DNA of 64,000 bases from NCBI GenBank assembly GCA_942493235.1, contig OW818676.1:3906001-3970000 (forward strand), in the 5' to 3' direction. How positions within the stretch are numbered: the stretch's first letter is position 1; each line of letters opens with the position of its first letter. The position numbers and the translations under genes were made by a program. Below the pieces are notes generated by a model. It was not told the DNA's origin. It was given only the letters and a program-made list of their open reading frames with translations, and made no database searches. The stretch comes from ENR-C587 sp942493235 (GTDB lineage Bacteria > Bacteroidota > Ignavibacteria > Kapaibacteriales > UBA2268). Positions 37,631-47,292 of this stretch are shown here, in pieces.

Positions 37631-39004
37631 TTAAAATGTAATTATTGTACCGGGTAATAGTCTAATAATCTTTTGTTTTTCAGTGTCTGCAATCGGATTT
37701 TTCCTGAGCTGTAACACTTTTAAATTCTTCATAAAACGCATTTGAAGTGGAATGCTTTTCAGATTATTATACGAAATTGATAATAATGACAGATTAGTTA
37801 ATTGCGAAATACTACTTGGCATATAATTAATAGAATTATTATCTACTTTCAGCTTCTCCAATTTTATCATCATATTTATCTCGTCAGGTAAATAAGTCAA
37901 TTTATTCTTTACCATATCTAAATATTTTAGCTGTTTCGAAGCTAACACCTCATAAGGTATTAGTGCAAATTGGTTCTGCCTAAGTAATAAATTTTCTAAT
38001 TTACTTAAATCGTGAAAATTATTTGGTAAATTAGTCAATTTATTATTACTAATATCTAAATTTTTCAACTCCGATATCTGCAATATTTCCCTTGGCAATA
38101 CATTCAAATTGTTGCCGGAATATACCAAAGTATGTAATTTTTTCAACTTAGAAACCGAATTGGGAAGCTCATCAATTTTATTTTTACTAATTTGTAAATA
38201 TTCAAGCTGTCTGAAATTACCAATCTCATTTTGAATTCTTTCTAACAAATTCGACTTTAGGTCGATAGCATTAAGCTTCACTAATTTAAAAAATCCGTTT
38301 GGCAATTCCTTCAATCTGTTTCCGCTTAGGTCAATAGCCTTTATATTCTGAAGCCTTTTGATTCCTTCAGGTATAGTATTTAGTCCGTTCCATGCTATTG
38401 AAAATACTTCTAATGAACTCAAAGATAATATCTGAGCAGGAAATGAATTAAATGCATTTGATTCTAAATATAACTGTTTTAATTTTTTAAGCTTTACCAA
38501 TTCATTCGGCAAATATGTAAGCCTGTTTTTCCCGACTACTAAAGCATTTAGATTCTGTAAATTAGAAATTTCAGACGGTAAATTATCGATTGAGTTTTCG
38601 CTAATGTCTAATACTTCAATTTTTTTCAGCTTAAATAAATATTCAGGAATTTTGATTATTCTATTATTCGAAAGAATTAATATTTTTAGATTTTGTAATT
38701 TCGAAATTTCTTCAGGTATATATGAAATTTTATTTCCCGATAAATCAAGCACTTCCAATTTCTCAAAATTACCGATTACTTTACTGATATATGTAAGATT
38801 TTTATTTCTAATTATTAGTTTATCTAAGTATTTAGCGTCTTTAAGTGCTTCCTCGATAGAGGAATAATTCCTATTTACGGTTGGTCTTGTGTTCTGTACA
38901 GAGAAAGTAATAGAGTACTCAATTGATACATCTTGAGCCTGAATTACACTTAATGCAGTGATTAAAATAATGCTTTCTAAAACAATTAATCTTAGTAATT
39001 TCAA
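37631..39004 (-). CDS. Secreted leucine-rich repeat protein
   Basis: 457 residues. The signal peptide (LRLIVLESIILITALSVIQAQ) is followed by about 15 leucine-rich repeats with a period near 23 residues, of the form LxxLxxLdLsxNxIxxLPxxI (for example LEVLDLSGNKISYIPEEISK). The pattern is the typical bacterial/plant-type LRR with a conserved Asn. No C-terminal T9SS domain is visible. LRR proteins usually bind other proteins or carbohydrate. It is the first gene of an operon with the T9SS-exported protein (84 bases away) and the OmpA-like protein. Confidence 0.88.
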   Translation of the reverse strand: MKLLRLIVLESIILITALSVIQAQDVSIEYSITFSVQNTRPTVNRNYSSIEEALKDAKYLDKLIIRNKNLTYISKVIGNFEKLEVLDLSGNKISYIPEEISKLQNLKILILSNNRIIKIPEYLFKLKKIEVLDISENSIDNLPSEISNLQNLNALVVGKNRLTYLPNELVKLKKLKQLYLESNAFNSFPAQILSLSSLEVFSIAWNGLNTIPEGIKRLQNIKAIDLSGNRLKELPNGFFKLVKLNAIDLKSNLLERIQNEIGNFRQLEYLQISKNKIDELPNSVSKLKKLHTLVYSGNNLNVLPREILQISELKNLDISNNKLTNLPNNFHDLSKLENLLLRQNQFALIPYEVLASKQLKYLDMVKNKLTYLPDEINMMIKLEKLKVDNNSINYMPSSISQLTNLSLLSISYNNLKSIPLQMRFMKNLKVLQLRKNPIADTEKQKIIRLLPGTIITF

Positions 39005-39127
39005 TTTCGCACAAATTATTAATACATATTGGTAATAAGAGACTATTTTAGAGAGAAAATATTTTCTTTGTAAATCTAATGGATAATTATTAGTTTTGTT
39101 AAATATTTAATTACTTAGGAGTGCAAA

Positions 39128-40177
39128 TTGGATTATTTAAAAAATTTCCTGAACAATAGATATTTCTTGTTTATTGTCTATTCATTAGTGGCTGCGTATA
39201 TTCTGGCATTGTGTATTAAAGAACCCGGTATTGACGGTTACGCTCCGGCAAAAGTAATTGATATGATTTACGGGAAAGCAGAGCGACCCTACGTCAGCCG
39301 TGCTTTAGTACCATTTTTTGTCAAATCGATTGCAGTAATTACTCCTGAATCAGTTAAAAGCGGAATCAGAGAAGCCTTAAACAGCAAGTTCCCGGCAGAT
39401 CGATTTTTTGCAAAGTTCAGATTTCAGCCCGAATACATCTATGAATACTTGTGGGTAATGGCTATAATGCTCTCTTGCTTAATCGGATTTATGTATGTAT
39501 ATCGAAAAATGCTAATTGAAGTATTCTCTGCCGGAAGTATTTTCTATAATTATGCACCAATTTTGACTCTACTTGCGTTGCCTTTAGTAGTAAGGTATTA
39601 TGTATATTTGAATGACTTCCCGAATTTATTTTTGTTTGCACTGATGCTATATTCAATGATGAAGTTAAATTGGAAACTCTATATCCCTGCTTTTACTTTA
39701 GCTTGCTTAAACAAAGAAACAGCAATTATTATAATAGTAGCATATATATTCTATTTTTATAAAAACACAGCTCTATTACCCAAAAATAGATTTTACATAC
39801 TTGGATTAGTGCAATTCGGAATTTATATAATAATTAAAGGTGCTATGTCGCTTATATTCAGAAATAACGGCGGACCATTTATGGAATTCCACTTATTTGA
39901 CCATAATTTAGCTATATTTTTCCACCCCTACCTAATTGATGAATTCGTTTCTTTGCTCGTTTTGGTATTGTTAGTAATCCATAACTGGAAAGAAAAACCC
40001 GAATTTTTCCGTAAAGCACTTGTTATGTTCTGGCCCCTATTAATTCTCGGAATATTCTGGGGATATTTAGATGAGCTTAGAGCCTACTATTATGAATTGT
40101 TCTCTATCCTTGCTTTGTTAATCACTCAGTCAATTTTTATGATTTATGGCAAGCCTTTGTCAGTTCGAAAGTTATAA
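39128..40177 (+). CDS. Multi-pass membrane protein of unknown function
   Basis: 349 residues beginning at a TTG supported by TTAGGAGTGCAAA (AGGAG eight bases upstream); the next in-frame ATG lies far inside the protein. Eight or more hydrophobic segments are visible (FLFIVYSLVAAYILALCI, AIMLSCLIGFMYVY, ALPLVVRYYVYLNDFPNLFL, ALVMFWPLLILGIFWGYL). The periplasmic loop near the start (EPGIDGYAPAKVIDMIYGKA) looks like the beginning of a polysaccharide or lipid glycosyltransferase, but no catalytic motif can be named. It is alone and followed by the 40 kb repeat array. Confidence 0.7.
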   Translation: MDYLKNFLNNRYFLFIVYSLVAAYILALCIKEPGIDGYAPAKVIDMIYGKAERPYVSRALVPFFVKSIAVITPESVKSGIREALNSKFPADRFFAKFRFQPEYIYEYLWVMAIMLSCLIGFMYVYRKMLIEVFSAGSIFYNYAPILTLLALPLVVRYYVYLNDFPNLFLFALMLYSMMKLNWKLYIPAFTLACLNKETAIIIIVAYIFYFYKNTALLPKNRFYILGLVQFGIYIIIKGAMSLIFRNNGGPFMEFHLFDHNLAIFFHPYLIDEFVSLLVLVLLVIHNWKEKPEFFRKALVMFWPLLILGIFWGYLDELRAYYYELFSILALLITQSIFMIYGKPLSVRKL

Positions 40178-41062
40178 AGTTGAAAGTTATAAAGTTATAA
40201 AGTTTATAAAGTTCGTAAAGTTATAAAGTAGGAAATAGGAAGTATCGTGTGAAATAAATTCTTTTCTTCCAACAGCGTTAGCTGTTGAATATTGGTAGCA
40301 TGAAAGTGGCACTCCCTTTTTCCTCCATACTACGCTCTGCGTAGTATGGCTGGTAGCTGGTAACTGGTAGCTGGGAATTAGGAAATAGGAAGTATAGGAT
40401 AAAATAAATTCCATTCTTCCAACAGCGTTAGCTGTTGAATATTGGTAGCATGAAAGTGGCACTACCTTTTTTCTCTTTACTACGCTCTGCGTAGTAAGGC
40501 TGGTAACTGGGAATTAGGAAGTACAGGATAAAATAAATTCTATTCTTACAACAGCGTTAGCTGTTGAATATTGGTAGCATGAAAGTGGCACTCCCTTTTT
40601 CCTCCTTACTACGTTCTGCGTAGTAAGGCTGGTAACTGGGAATTAGGAAGTAGGAAGTACAGGATAAAATAAATTCTTTTCTTACAACAGCGTTAGCTGT
40701 TGAATATTGGTAGCATGAAAGTGGCATTCCATTTCGCCTCCTTATACGCTCTGCGTAGTAAGGCTGGTAGATGGGAATTAGGAAGTAGGAATTAGGAAGT
40801 TCAGGATAAAATAAATTCTTTTCTTACAACAGCGTTAGCTGTTGAACATCGGTAGCATGAAAGTGGCATTCCATTTCGCCTCCATACTACGCTCTGCGTA
40901 GTAAGGCTGGTAGATAGGAATTAGGAAGTATCGTGTGAAATAAATTCTTTTCTTACAATAGCGTTAGCTGTTGAATATTGGTAGTAAAACTGTTTAGTTG
41001 CTAATCTCCAAGTTCCCCTCCAATTGGAGGCGTGGCATCGCGAAGCGATGGTGGGGTGGGTT
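40178..41062. repeat. Array of six palindromic repeat units (about 130-155 bp)
   Basis: Six copies of the motif AGCGTTAGCTGTTGAATATT (with a variant AACATC) recur between 40267 and 40985, each followed by a GTAGCATGAAAGTGGCA segment. Most units also carry the hairpin TACTACGC...GCGTAGTA. Units are inverted relative to the 3.06-3.65 kb array. The array begins with TTATAAAGTT runs and ends with the hairpin GCATCGCGAAGCGATG (41033-41048). It lies between the convergent membrane-protein gene and LysE gene. No coding frame here is credible. Confidence 0.85.
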
Positions 41063-41077
41063 CTTAATACTTTGAAG

Positions 41078-41797
41078 TTAGAAAGCGATAGCAATAGACA
41101 ATATTTCAGACCATTTAGTAAATTTAATTACATTATAGCCTAAAATTGTTCCTACACCAATTAAAGAATAGCCGGCAAATTTATACAGCAATGCTATGAA
41201 ATTTTCTGAAAATTTGTTTTTATAATGCGTAATTAATCTGACTATAAAATATAACCAAAGGAAATTACCGATACCAAAGCCTAAAGATAATAATAGATTA
41301 TTAAAAAAACTAACTGTATAGAAGCTCTTGCCTTGAACCCATAATGTCATACCGGCTAAAGTCGGCATAAAAGTAGGGCTCGCTACATTAGTCAATGCTA
41401 CGGCGACTCCTAAAAAAAATGGCCCGCGGCTTTTTAATGATTCTATAAGTACGTTTTTCTTGGAATTATCTTTATCAGAATCAACAGCCATTTTCTTGAT
41501 TGTTTTAAACTGATAAAAACCATATAATATTATTCCGAGTACTATAGCTATTTGTATAGTTAGAATCAATACAGGGTGCGAATTCGAAAAGTTCCCGAGA
41601 GCAGAAATTATTGCTGAAGTAGCGAAAAAAGCAAATGTACAAAATATAAAGTCCATTAGCCCACTGCCCACACTAAATAGAACTCCCTCTTTCTCCCCTT
41701 TATTAACACTTAACTTCATAGCACCTATCGCAACCGGTCCCGGAGCTAATGCCAGTACTATGCCAAATATTACACCCAATGGTAATGCAATAATCAT
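41078..41797 (-). CDS. LysE/RhtB-family transporter
   Basis: 239 residues with six hydrophobic segments. The family start MIIALPLGVIFGIVLALAPG followed by PVAIGAMKLSVNKGEKEG is characteristic of LysE-type exporters. Later helices include SGLMDFIFCTFAFFATSAII and GVAVALTNVASPTFMPTLAG. LysE proteins export amino acids or related small molecules; the substrate is not visible. The ATG follows TTGGGGCGGAT. It is the last gene before the repeat array. Confidence 0.88.
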   Translation of the reverse strand: MIIALPLGVIFGIVLALAPGPVAIGAMKLSVNKGEKEGVLFSVGSGLMDFIFCTFAFFATSAIISALGNFSNSHPVLILTIQIAIVLGIILYGFYQFKTIKKMAVDSDKDNSKKNVLIESLKSRGPFFLGVAVALTNVASPTFMPTLAGMTLWVQGKSFYTVSFFNNLLLSLGFGIGNFLWLYFIVRLITHYKNKFSENFIALLYKFAGYSLIGVGTILGYNVIKFTKWSEILSIAIAF

Positions 41798-42182
41798 ATC
41801 CGCCCCAATAATTCAACAAATTGTTGTGTAAAAAACTACACACAATTTATAAAAAACTTTTTTAATAAACAAATATTAGTTTGTTTTTTAATTGTATTGG
41901 ATTGATTATTGTTATTAAAATTAGCGAAATACACAGCTAAGTCAACATATAATAAGCATATAGATATACAACTTATTAAATAGACATAAAGTGAAAAGAA
42001 TATAATTATATGGATATGTAAATTATTAAACAAGATAATTCGATTTGATTCGTAATCTTAATTGTAAGTAAACTTAAAGTTAAATCTTGCTACTAACAAG
42101 ATATTTAGTTTATTTAATTGACAAATTTAGTTAAATTACATAGTCAAAAAGAAAATTCTTACCACAAATCAAAGAGGTAGAA
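41798..42182. other. Divergent promoter region
   Basis: 385 AT-rich bases between divergently transcribed genes (LysE-type on the minus strand, YrdC-like on the + strand). Both promoters should lie here. No hairpin or repeat stands out, and no operator can be assigned by eye. Confidence 0.4.
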
Positions 42183-42833
42183 ATGTCTTCAGTAACATTA
42201 TCAATGCACTACAAGAATCCTGATTTAAGGAAAATTTACAGAGTAGTAGAAGCTTTAAGAGAGGGTGCGGTAGTCCTATATCCGACAGATACCGGCTTTA
42301 CTTTAGGTTGCGAGCTTGCCAATAGAGAGGCAATTGACAGAATTCGGTTTATAAGGAAATTGCCGGAGACCAAAGCTTTGACTTTTCTATGTGATTCCCT
42401 TTCAAATATAGCAGAGTTTGCAAAAGTATCCAATATTGCCTATAAAACGATTAAGGGATTAATCCCGGGTCCGTTTACTTTCGTACTTCCGGCTACTAAG
42501 TTAGTTCCGAAATTTGCACAAGAGCCAAAGAGGAAAACAACCGGTATCAGAGTACCTGATAATATTTTATCGCAGACATTGCTTAAATCAATGAAATCTC
42601 CGCTTATTTCAATCAGTGCTAAGCATGATGATTTAGCTGACCACTATTCTAATCCGGAGCAAATTATCGAAGCTTATAAGAATGTAGTTGACATAGTAGT
42701 AGAGTTAGATGAATATCATTTTCTCGGAGAGTCAACTGTAATTGATATGACTGACGAAGCTAAATTTACTATTCTGCGTCATGGTGCCGGAATTGCAAAA
42801 GTACTTGAATTCGTTGATATGGAAGAAGAATAA
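42183..42833 (+). CDS. YrdC/Sua5-family protein (threonylcarbamoyl-AMP synthase-like)
   Basis: 216 residues covering a YrdC domain: GAVVLYPTDTGFTLGCELAN, FIRKLPETKALTFLCDS, LIPGPFTFVLPA, and TGIRVPDN. The PTDT and PGPFT motifs are the ATP/threonine/bicarbonate-binding elements of enzymes that make threonylcarbamoyl-AMP for t6A37 in tRNA. It lacks the C-terminal Sua5 domain, and it resembles the YciO branch in places (KALTFLCDS), which may act on other substrates. The start ATG follows AAAGAGGTAGAA. It is monocistronic. Confidence 0.9.
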   Translation: MSSVTLSMHYKNPDLRKIYRVVEALREGAVVLYPTDTGFTLGCELANREAIDRIRFIRKLPETKALTFLCDSLSNIAEFAKVSNIAYKTIKGLIPGPFTFVLPATKLVPKFAQEPKRKTTGIRVPDNILSQTLLKSMKSPLISISAKHDDLADHYSNPEQIIEAYKNVVDIVVELDEYHFLGESTVIDMTDEAKFTILRHGAGIAKVLEFVDMEEE

Positions 42834-42917
42834 ATATTTATTATCATTTAGTATAAGACTGTAATGATACTATAAAAAAGAGAGAAGAAAGAGTGCGGTG
42901 GGCTAAACAATGCTTAT

Positions 42918-42953
42918 TACCGATGTTCAACAGCTAACGCAGTTGAAAGAAAG
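42918..42953. repeat. Single palindromic repeat unit
   Basis: TACCGATGTTCAACAGC and TAACGCAGTTGAAAGAAAG match the first part of the 11.19 kb unit, with an altered stem (CAACAGC..GCAGTTG). It sits between convergent genes. Confidence 0.65.
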
Positions 42954-43028
42954 ATTTCTTTATTTGCTTACCCACACACAATAGCGATGAATCTTATTTT
43001 CTATAGTAATTCCAACTTAATCAAAAAA

Positions 43029-43060
43029 AACCTAACAGATAATTTTGCTGTTAGGTTTTT
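43029..43060. terminator. Bidirectional terminator between convergent genes
   Basis: AACCTAACAG and CTGTTAGGTT form a 10 bp stem with A and T tracts on either side. It can end both the YrdC-like transcript and the transcript of the T9SS-sorted protein. Confidence 0.9.
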
Positions 43061-43119
43061 TTTAGAATTAGGGCAAGTAAAATTTAATCATTTCTCCCCC
43101 AAAAAATACTTGTTACTTA

Positions 43120-44253
43120 TTAGCGTACCACTACAAAAGATTTTGTTTTATATTCATCGCCAATCATTAGCCTAATGCTATAAGTGCCAATTGGTAAACT
43201 TAAAATATCGAATGATTCTTTGTGGTCTCCTTCGTTACGAATCACATCGTTTAGAAAATTTTTAACATGATTGCCATTCATATCGTAAGCATCTATTCGG
43301 ATAGAGCTTGATTTTTCTTTTATATAAAAATCAATATTAATTTTATTATCTGCAGGATTAGGGAAAATATTAGTAATTGCATTGTCTTTTATCGAATCTT
43401 GTTCAACGCTATTAGGTCCGTTTAATCTATTTTTAGCTATCCACTCAAACATTTGCCAGGTAGCAATACCTTTTAGAGCACAATTCAAATTATGCGAATG
43501 AGCACAGCCACCACAACTATTAGTAAGGTTTACCAAAGGAGAATTTGGGTTAGCCGCTAACCATTCATCTGCCCAGTTACCATTATGATAATCGCAAGCA
43601 TCGTTTGCTTTTAAAATCATATAGTTTGTGGTCCCTCCCGGGGCAAAGCTCTCTATATCAGCAAAATCAAATAGCACTTTACCGTTTGTCTTGCAATACT
43701 CTCTGATTCTATTATTATTAATATTCAAATTTCCTTCTTCACCGGAACCGTCCAAGTGCCCGGTCATATATACAAATACTACATTTGGATACTTTATTTC
43801 TAAGTCATTCATTGCATTAAGATATTTATCTATACCGGAAATAGTATTTTCACTACAACCTCCGCACCAGCTCCACATTACTACATTACGATCACAGCCG
43901 GGAACATTGAGTACTGTTTTAGTAGCATCTACCCAAGCCAAATCTCCGTTACTACCTAAATCCCCTGCATCCGGCATACCGTAATCGTTAAAGAAGTAAA
44001 GGGGATTATAGCCATAGTTTGAATAGCCATAAGTAAAGAAGTCTGAATTATAGCTTGCTAAAGCATCTAAACCACTTACCAATTGGCTGCCGTGAGACGT
44101 GTGTTGATAAACTACTTTTAAAGTAGATGTACATAGCTTAATGTTTTCTTTTGTCAGTTTGTTAATATCGACAAAATTGTGGTCGATTACTATCCCTTTT
44201 GACAAAATCGAAAATGGTAAAAGGAAGAATAAAACCAATAGTACATTTTTCAT
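43120..44253 (-). CDS. Secreted protein with C-terminal T9SS sorting domain, SGNH-like
   Basis: 377 residues from the ATG at 44253, supported by AGGGGTG upstream; a GTG at 44262 is in frame. A signal peptide (MKNVLLVLFFLLPFSILSKG) is present. The main part includes VYQHTSHGSQLVSGLDALAS and VMWSWCGGCSENTISGIDKY, with a cysteine-rich stretch (LTNSCGGCAHSHNLNCALKG). The spacing of GSQ and the conserved HLDGSGEEGN segment resemble an SGNH/GDSL-type lipase or sulfatase-like fold, but I cannot name a catalytic triad. The C-terminal part (NIFPNPADNKINIDF, GTYSIRLMIGDEYKTKSFVV) is a type A sorting domain. It should be surface-exposed. Confidence 0.8.
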   Translation of the reverse strand: MKNVLLVLFFLLPFSILSKGIVIDHNFVDINKLTKENIKLCTSTLKVVYQHTSHGSQLVSGLDALASYNSDFFTYGYSNYGYNPLYFFNDYGMPDAGDLGSNGDLAWVDATKTVLNVPGCDRNVVMWSWCGGCSENTISGIDKYLNAMNDLEIKYPNVVFVYMTGHLDGSGEEGNLNINNNRIREYCKTNGKVLFDFADIESFAPGGTTNYMILKANDACDYHNGNWADEWLAANPNSPLVNLTNSCGGCAHSHNLNCALKGIATWQMFEWIAKNRLNGPNSVEQDSIKDNAITNIFPNPADNKINIDFYIKEKSSSIRIDAYDMNGNHVKNFLNDVIRNEGDHKESFDILSLPIGTYSIRLMIGDEYKTKSFVVVR

Positions 44254-44337
44254 ATTAATCACCCCTAATTTATATAGTTTATTAGATATTTACAATCACA
44301 AAATTGAAATATACGATAAATTTACATTATTTCAAAA

Positions 44338-46857
44338 TTATTCATCAGAGCCAGATTTGATAACAATGCTCGGCTTATGATTTTGCTCCGGAAACTTCGA
44401 AGTACTCATTTTTACATATCCACCGAATAACCATAATTGCATCTGGTCTGAATAGTTATCGCTGTATATTTGCCCGCTTGAACCGCCCGGAATAGAGAAA
44501 TAAACGAATTTCTCACTCATATCGGCAATAAATCGGCAAGAAGCACCGATTGATACTTCTTTTGTATTCGATGACGGTATAAATTCAGTATTATTAATAG
44601 TAGTACCGTTACCACCGATAGCAAATCTTTCTAAAGTAAAAGAAGGCTTGAGAAATGTAATTTTAGCAAAAGGATGCTTGATTTCTAAAAAGTGAGCTAA
44701 ACCGAACTTCCAAGTAGTCAAATCTTCATTTCCATAAAATGCCTTTAAGCTATCTATTGAATTCCTGAATGAATATAGAATTATATTATCTAATGTTCTA
44801 TATTTTGAATTCGGATGATTTTTTATAAATTCGGATTTTGAATTCTCTAATATTTCCAATAACTTAACAGATGCAAAATTATTCAAATCTATATATTTGC
44901 TAAAATATTCGCCAAGATAATCTTTAAATACTGTTCTTAATAGTGATAAATATAGCTCATTAAAAATAGCGGTAGAGGGTACATCGGGGTGCATAATATT
45001 ATCCCAATGTACTAATCTCTCATAAGCTCTTTTTTCTGTAGTGTTAAGCGAAGAATAATTTCTTATGATAATAGGAAGTGCTATTGTTAATATTTGCTTT
45101 GAATACGGAGATAGCAGGTCATATTGCATAATTTGAGCATCACGAGCTGAATATTTATATACCTGCTTCATTAGGCTATCGATTCTGATAGCTCTTGAGG
45201 GGTTATCCCAATAATTAGAGATAAACTTATTTATACTATGGAAAAATTTATTATTAGCAGCATAGAGATAGCAGGAGTCGGGATTGACCAAGACAGGTAA
45301 TTCTTCGTTATTCAAATAAGAATTCCAATTATAGCCTTTCATCCAGCCCGGATTGGGGATAGCGGGATTAGCTAAATTGTCTCGTACAGGGATAGAACCG
45401 CCGGTAATCAATGCGATATTGCCCGTATTATCAGCAAAGATAAAATTCAGAACCGGAGACTTCCATCTATAAACTGCTTTTTTGAATTGCTCAAAGTTTT
45501 TAGATTTATTTATTGATAAAAGAGCCGATACTTCGTTGCTTATATTTTGCCCTGTCCATCTGAAAGTCAAACAATATTTTTCATAAAAATTAGATGAATT
45601 CGGATTATTCATTGGTTTATTTTTGAAGTAAATGATTTTTTTATTATTTATATGGAAATCGGAAATTACTACGGAGCGTTCAGTGCTGCGTTGGTAATAG
45701 CAATAATCGGATTTTCCTTTTACTTTAATAGTATCTATTTTCCATTTAAAACTTTTTTTATTACTATCACTTGATATATATTTTGAGGGATTATCGGGTG
45801 CTATTTTCTCAATAAAGAAATCGCAATCATCAGCCATTGCATTAACTACACCCCAAGAAATATAGTCATTTCTACCGATTAAATTTAGTGGAGTGCCTGC
45901 TATCATCAAGCCTACAGAATTAATGGAGGGTGATGTGATTTTTGCTTGATACCAAGCTGCCGGATTAGTTAGAGTCTGATGTGGGTCATTGGCTAATACA
46001 GCGTTTCTTTTGCTATTTTTAACTTTATTCATTGCCCATGCATTAGAACCGATTGAGCTACTGTTAGAACCGATTATTGACAATATTTTATTTAACTCAA
46101 AGTCGATTTCTGCATTGCGATTTTTTGCAATTACAAGCTGATTAGAATCTGCAAATGCCGTATCAATATTCTTTTTGGCTATGGGAGATTTTTCATATAT
46201 ATACGGTGCTGTATATTGATATTCAGGAATCAATGATTTAGCTTTATCAACTCCGATTTTATCGCTAATTTCGCCCATTATCAAATCACTTTTAAATCCT
46301 ATACTTAGGTTTAAAGCATTTAGTCTGTATAATGCTATGCAATCTTCAGGTTTCCATTTTTGGGGTGTATAGTCTAAGTATCCGAATTCGAAAGGAAGGT
46401 TTTTGCTGTGTCTCTCAATATATAAATTAACCCCCTTAGCAAAATATTCAATTGGTAATCTGCTTTCGCTATCCATAGATGAGTATATTTTTTTGGCAAT
46501 ATACTTGATTCCCACTGCTCTCATAAATTTATCAGTTTGCAGATATTCTTCGCCTAATATTTCAGATAATTCTCCGCAGGCAAGCCTTCTGGTATATTCG
46601 ATTTGCCAGAGCCTATCCTGTGCTTGGCAATAACCCAACGCTATATACAAATCTTTGTCTGAAGAAGATACTATATGCGGAATGCCATAATCATTTTTAT
46701 AAATTTTAACATCAGACCCGACAATAGTAGATTGAAATTCTTCAAATTCTTTAGGCAATGAAGAATTAACTATATGAATGGCTAAGCTAATAAAGGCTAT
46801 GCCTATTATAAAAATGCTCACTATTAGAGCAATAATTTTGTCGAATCTAATTTGCAT
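44338..46857 (-). CDS. Penicillin acylase-family (Ntn-hydrolase) enzyme
   Basis: 839 residues, normal for the family precursor. An N-terminal anchor (IIALIVSIFIIGIAFISLAI) is followed by the alpha-chain region (NDYGIPHIVSSSDKDLYIAL, GYCQAQDRLWQIEYTRR). The autocatalytic serine is expected in IIGSNSSSIGSNAWAMN (the Ser before NAW), beginning the beta chain. Conserved AVLANDPHQTL and YISWGVVNAMADDCDFFIE follow. Family members hydrolyse beta-lactams, acyl-homoserine lactones or other amides, so the substrate is unknown. Precursor processing is predicted but not proven. It probably acts in the periplasm. Confidence 0.92.
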   Translation of the reverse strand: MQIRFDKIIALIVSIFIIGIAFISLAIHIVNSSLPKEFEEFQSTIVGSDVKIYKNDYGIPHIVSSSDKDLYIALGYCQAQDRLWQIEYTRRLACGELSEILGEEYLQTDKFMRAVGIKYIAKKIYSSMDSESRLPIEYFAKGVNLYIERHSKNLPFEFGYLDYTPQKWKPEDCIALYRLNALNLSIGFKSDLIMGEISDKIGVDKAKSLIPEYQYTAPYIYEKSPIAKKNIDTAFADSNQLVIAKNRNAEIDFELNKILSIIGSNSSSIGSNAWAMNKVKNSKRNAVLANDPHQTLTNPAAWYQAKITSPSINSVGLMIAGTPLNLIGRNDYISWGVVNAMADDCDFFIEKIAPDNPSKYISSDSNKKSFKWKIDTIKVKGKSDYCYYQRSTERSVVISDFHINNKKIIYFKNKPMNNPNSSNFYEKYCLTFRWTGQNISNEVSALLSINKSKNFEQFKKAVYRWKSPVLNFIFADNTGNIALITGGSIPVRDNLANPAIPNPGWMKGYNWNSYLNNEELPVLVNPDSCYLYAANNKFFHSINKFISNYWDNPSRAIRIDSLMKQVYKYSARDAQIMQYDLLSPYSKQILTIALPIIIRNYSSLNTTEKRAYERLVHWDNIMHPDVPSTAIFNELYLSLLRTVFKDYLGEYFSKYIDLNNFASVKLLEILENSKSEFIKNHPNSKYRTLDNIILYSFRNSIDSLKAFYGNEDLTTWKFGLAHFLEIKHPFAKITFLKPSFTLERFAIGGNGTTINNTEFIPSSNTKEVSIGASCRFIADMSEKFVYFSIPGGSSGQIYSDNYSDQMQLWLFGGYVKMSTSKFPEQNHKPSIVIKSGSDE

Positions 46858-46967
46858 TTATATTAATTCCAATATATACTATTACGAATTTCAAATTTTG
46901 AATATTAAAAAATCGCTTATATCATTTTCTATTTCAATTAGTAAATATCAAATCTTAGCACCCTATA

Positions 46968-47243
46968 GCTTAAGAGTCTGTGTAAAAACCTATTATTCTA
47001 TTACAAATATCAACAGTTTTTATCTCAACCTATATTCAAGAAGCTGTCTATTAAGTTATCATTTTGTCAAATCGTCATTCTGAGAGCAACGAAGAATCCA
47101 TAATTATCAATAAGTTAGCTTTATCTGGATTCTTCACTTCGTTCAGAATGACAACTTTTGGTACATCCTCATACAAACTCTATTAGGAATCCTAATTATA
47201 GTTAAATTCACTAATCTTTTGGTTTTCACACAGCCTCTAAAGC
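46968..47243. mobile_element. MITE-like non-autonomous element with terminal inverted repeats
   Basis: Left end AGAGTCTGTGTAAAAACC (46973-46990) and right end GGTTTTCACACAGCCTCT (47221-47238) are inverted repeats with 16 of 18 matches, extending by five more bases outward. CCCTATAGCTTA on the left side and CCCTATAGTTA on the right look like a short direct flank. Inside is copy 4 of the dispersed hairpin repeat (47030-47152). It has no open reading frame of note. Confidence 0.6.
47030..47152. repeat. Dispersed hairpin repeat, copy 4
   Basis: The hairpin 47074-47152 has arms GTCATTCTGAGAGCAACGAA and CACTTCGTTCAGAATGAC with GAATCCA and TGGATTC inside. It is the best preserved copy beside 31606-31728, and it lies within the MITE-like element. 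Confidence 0.75.
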
Positions 47244-47292
47244 CCTATAGTTAAAATCAAATAAATATTTCAAATGTATATGATATATGACA

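Larger units (their letters stand above)
46858..47292. other. Intergenic region occupied by a MITE-like element
   Basis: No gene. Almost all of the space between the acylase gene and the SDR gene is taken by the element at 46968-47243. Confidence 0.5.

Noticed and set aside
40187..40462. Open frame of 91 codons on the minus strand
   Set aside because: It is encoded by the palindromic repeat units and repeats itself (PLSCYQYSTANAVGR), so it is not a gene.
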